64,000 bases of DNA from Certhia americana (taxonomy: Eukaryota; Chordata; Aves; Passeriformes; Certhiidae). The notes under the pieces were generated by a model. It made no database searches and had not been told where the DNA came from. It saw only the letters and a list, made by a program, of their open reading frames with translations. The DNA lies in assembly GCA_018697195.1 (NCBI GenBank), contig CM031878.1, positions 33,025,818 to 33,089,817 on the forward strand, in the 5' to 3' direction. The position numbers and the translations under genes are program-made. Numbering within the stretch: the stretch's first letter is position 1; every line of letters begins with the position of its first letter. Of the stretch, positions 63,438-64,000 are shown in pieces.

Positions 63438-64000
63438 GAGACAGGCTTTATTTCTAGGTCTTATTAAAAAGCTGTATCTGACACCTTCACAACCCATTCT
63501 TTCCTAAACAGGACTCAGATGTTGCATTCTGAATCTCTGTGGACAATGATAAAAGCCAATAATTTATTCCTTGCTATGATGAGAAGGGTGAAGTTCACTA
63601 ACAGAAATCTCAGCTTTATAGCATCAGTTCCATAAAAGAACACACAAAAATGCATAATCCTTTTGATGGAAGATTTGGGATTTGGTTACTTCCAGTCAGA
63701 ATTATACTGAATGACAATAAAAATACATCTGCTGCATTCACAGGCCTACATTTGACTTCACTCAAATTTCAAGACTGAAAAATTACAGTAAATTAAAAAT
63801 GCAAGATTATCACTTTGCAGTACAATCAGCCTGGCTGACATAAAACACAGACTGTCAGTCAGATGCAATACTGAAACATGAAATGTGAAACAGACATTAG
63901 CATCTCAAACAATAAAACACCTTAATTTTTTTTAATGTTGCTGCAAACTCCATCTCTGCCTCCATTCACCAACAACTGCAGCAGATTTTACAGTAGCAAA

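Larger units (their letters stand above)
61536..64000. other. Unique noncoding sequence
   Basis: A small CR1-like tail piece (61890-61962), an ATT microsatellite and a C/A homopolymer pair are listed separately. No gene was recognised to the end of the window. Confidence 0.5.

Noticed and set aside
1..64000. Bacterial-style operon, CRISPR array, phage or defence system
   Set aside because: Composition, repeats and absence of dense coding rule out a prokaryotic source; no regularly spaced direct repeats with unique spacers were seen.
1..64000. tRNA, rRNA or snRNA genes
   Set aside because: No cloverleaf A/B box pairs or known small-RNA cores were noticed by eye; a covariance-model scan would be needed to exclude diverged copies.

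Overview
The window reads as vertebrate nuclear DNA, and specifically bird DNA. The non-repeat sequence is AT-rich and CpG-poor, no long open reading frame encodes a recognisable cellular protein, and the recognisable interspersed repeats are of avian type: many truncated CR1 LINE copies and LTRs resembling avian ERVL-class LTRs. The CR1 tails and LTR types fit a neoavian bird, probably a passerine, but the species cannot be fixed from the sequence. A 400-base run of N at 20136-20535 shows that this is an assembled scaffold. No tRNA, rRNA, CRISPR array, operon or prokaryotic feature was seen.

Layout. 1-12.9 kb: unique AT-rich sequence with an AT-rich cruciform-prone tract (about 3 kb), a CR1 endonuclease-domain fragment on the minus strand (4.9-5.5 kb) and a 0.9 kb CR1 3' half on the plus strand (6.6-7.5 kb). 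12.9-19.6 kb: a CR1 tail, then unique sequence. 19.66-20.58 kb: a purine-only-strand GGAA/GGTGC tandem array that contains the assembly gap. 22.4-25.5 kb: a short CR1 tail, a long LTR on the minus strand carrying a 40-bp minisatellite, and a solo ERVL-type LTR on the plus strand with a TATA box. 29.5-31 kb: the longest CR1 copy (minus), with reverse-transcriptase fragments. 33.3-34.2 kb: a second copy of the long LTR, on the plus strand. 36-38 kb: homopolymers and AAAC-rich tracts. 41.4-44.3 kb: two CR1 copies facing opposite ways. 49 kb and 58.7-62 kb: four further CR1 pieces. The rest is unique sequence.

No gene can be named. A handful of short minus-strand intervals (about 4.2, 6.4, 16.6, 34.3, 45.9, 46.4 and 58.0 kb) have splice-like borders and open frames, and some are locally enriched in CpG. 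The best are 34258-34395 and 46348-46522. If they are real, the window is largely intronic sequence of a minus-strand gene. This is inference from unaided reading, because pairs of chance splice sites are common in 64 kb. No coherent new biological system was found. The most unusual objects are the gap-spanning GGAA array, the minisatellite inside one LTR, and the CpG-enriched candidate exons.
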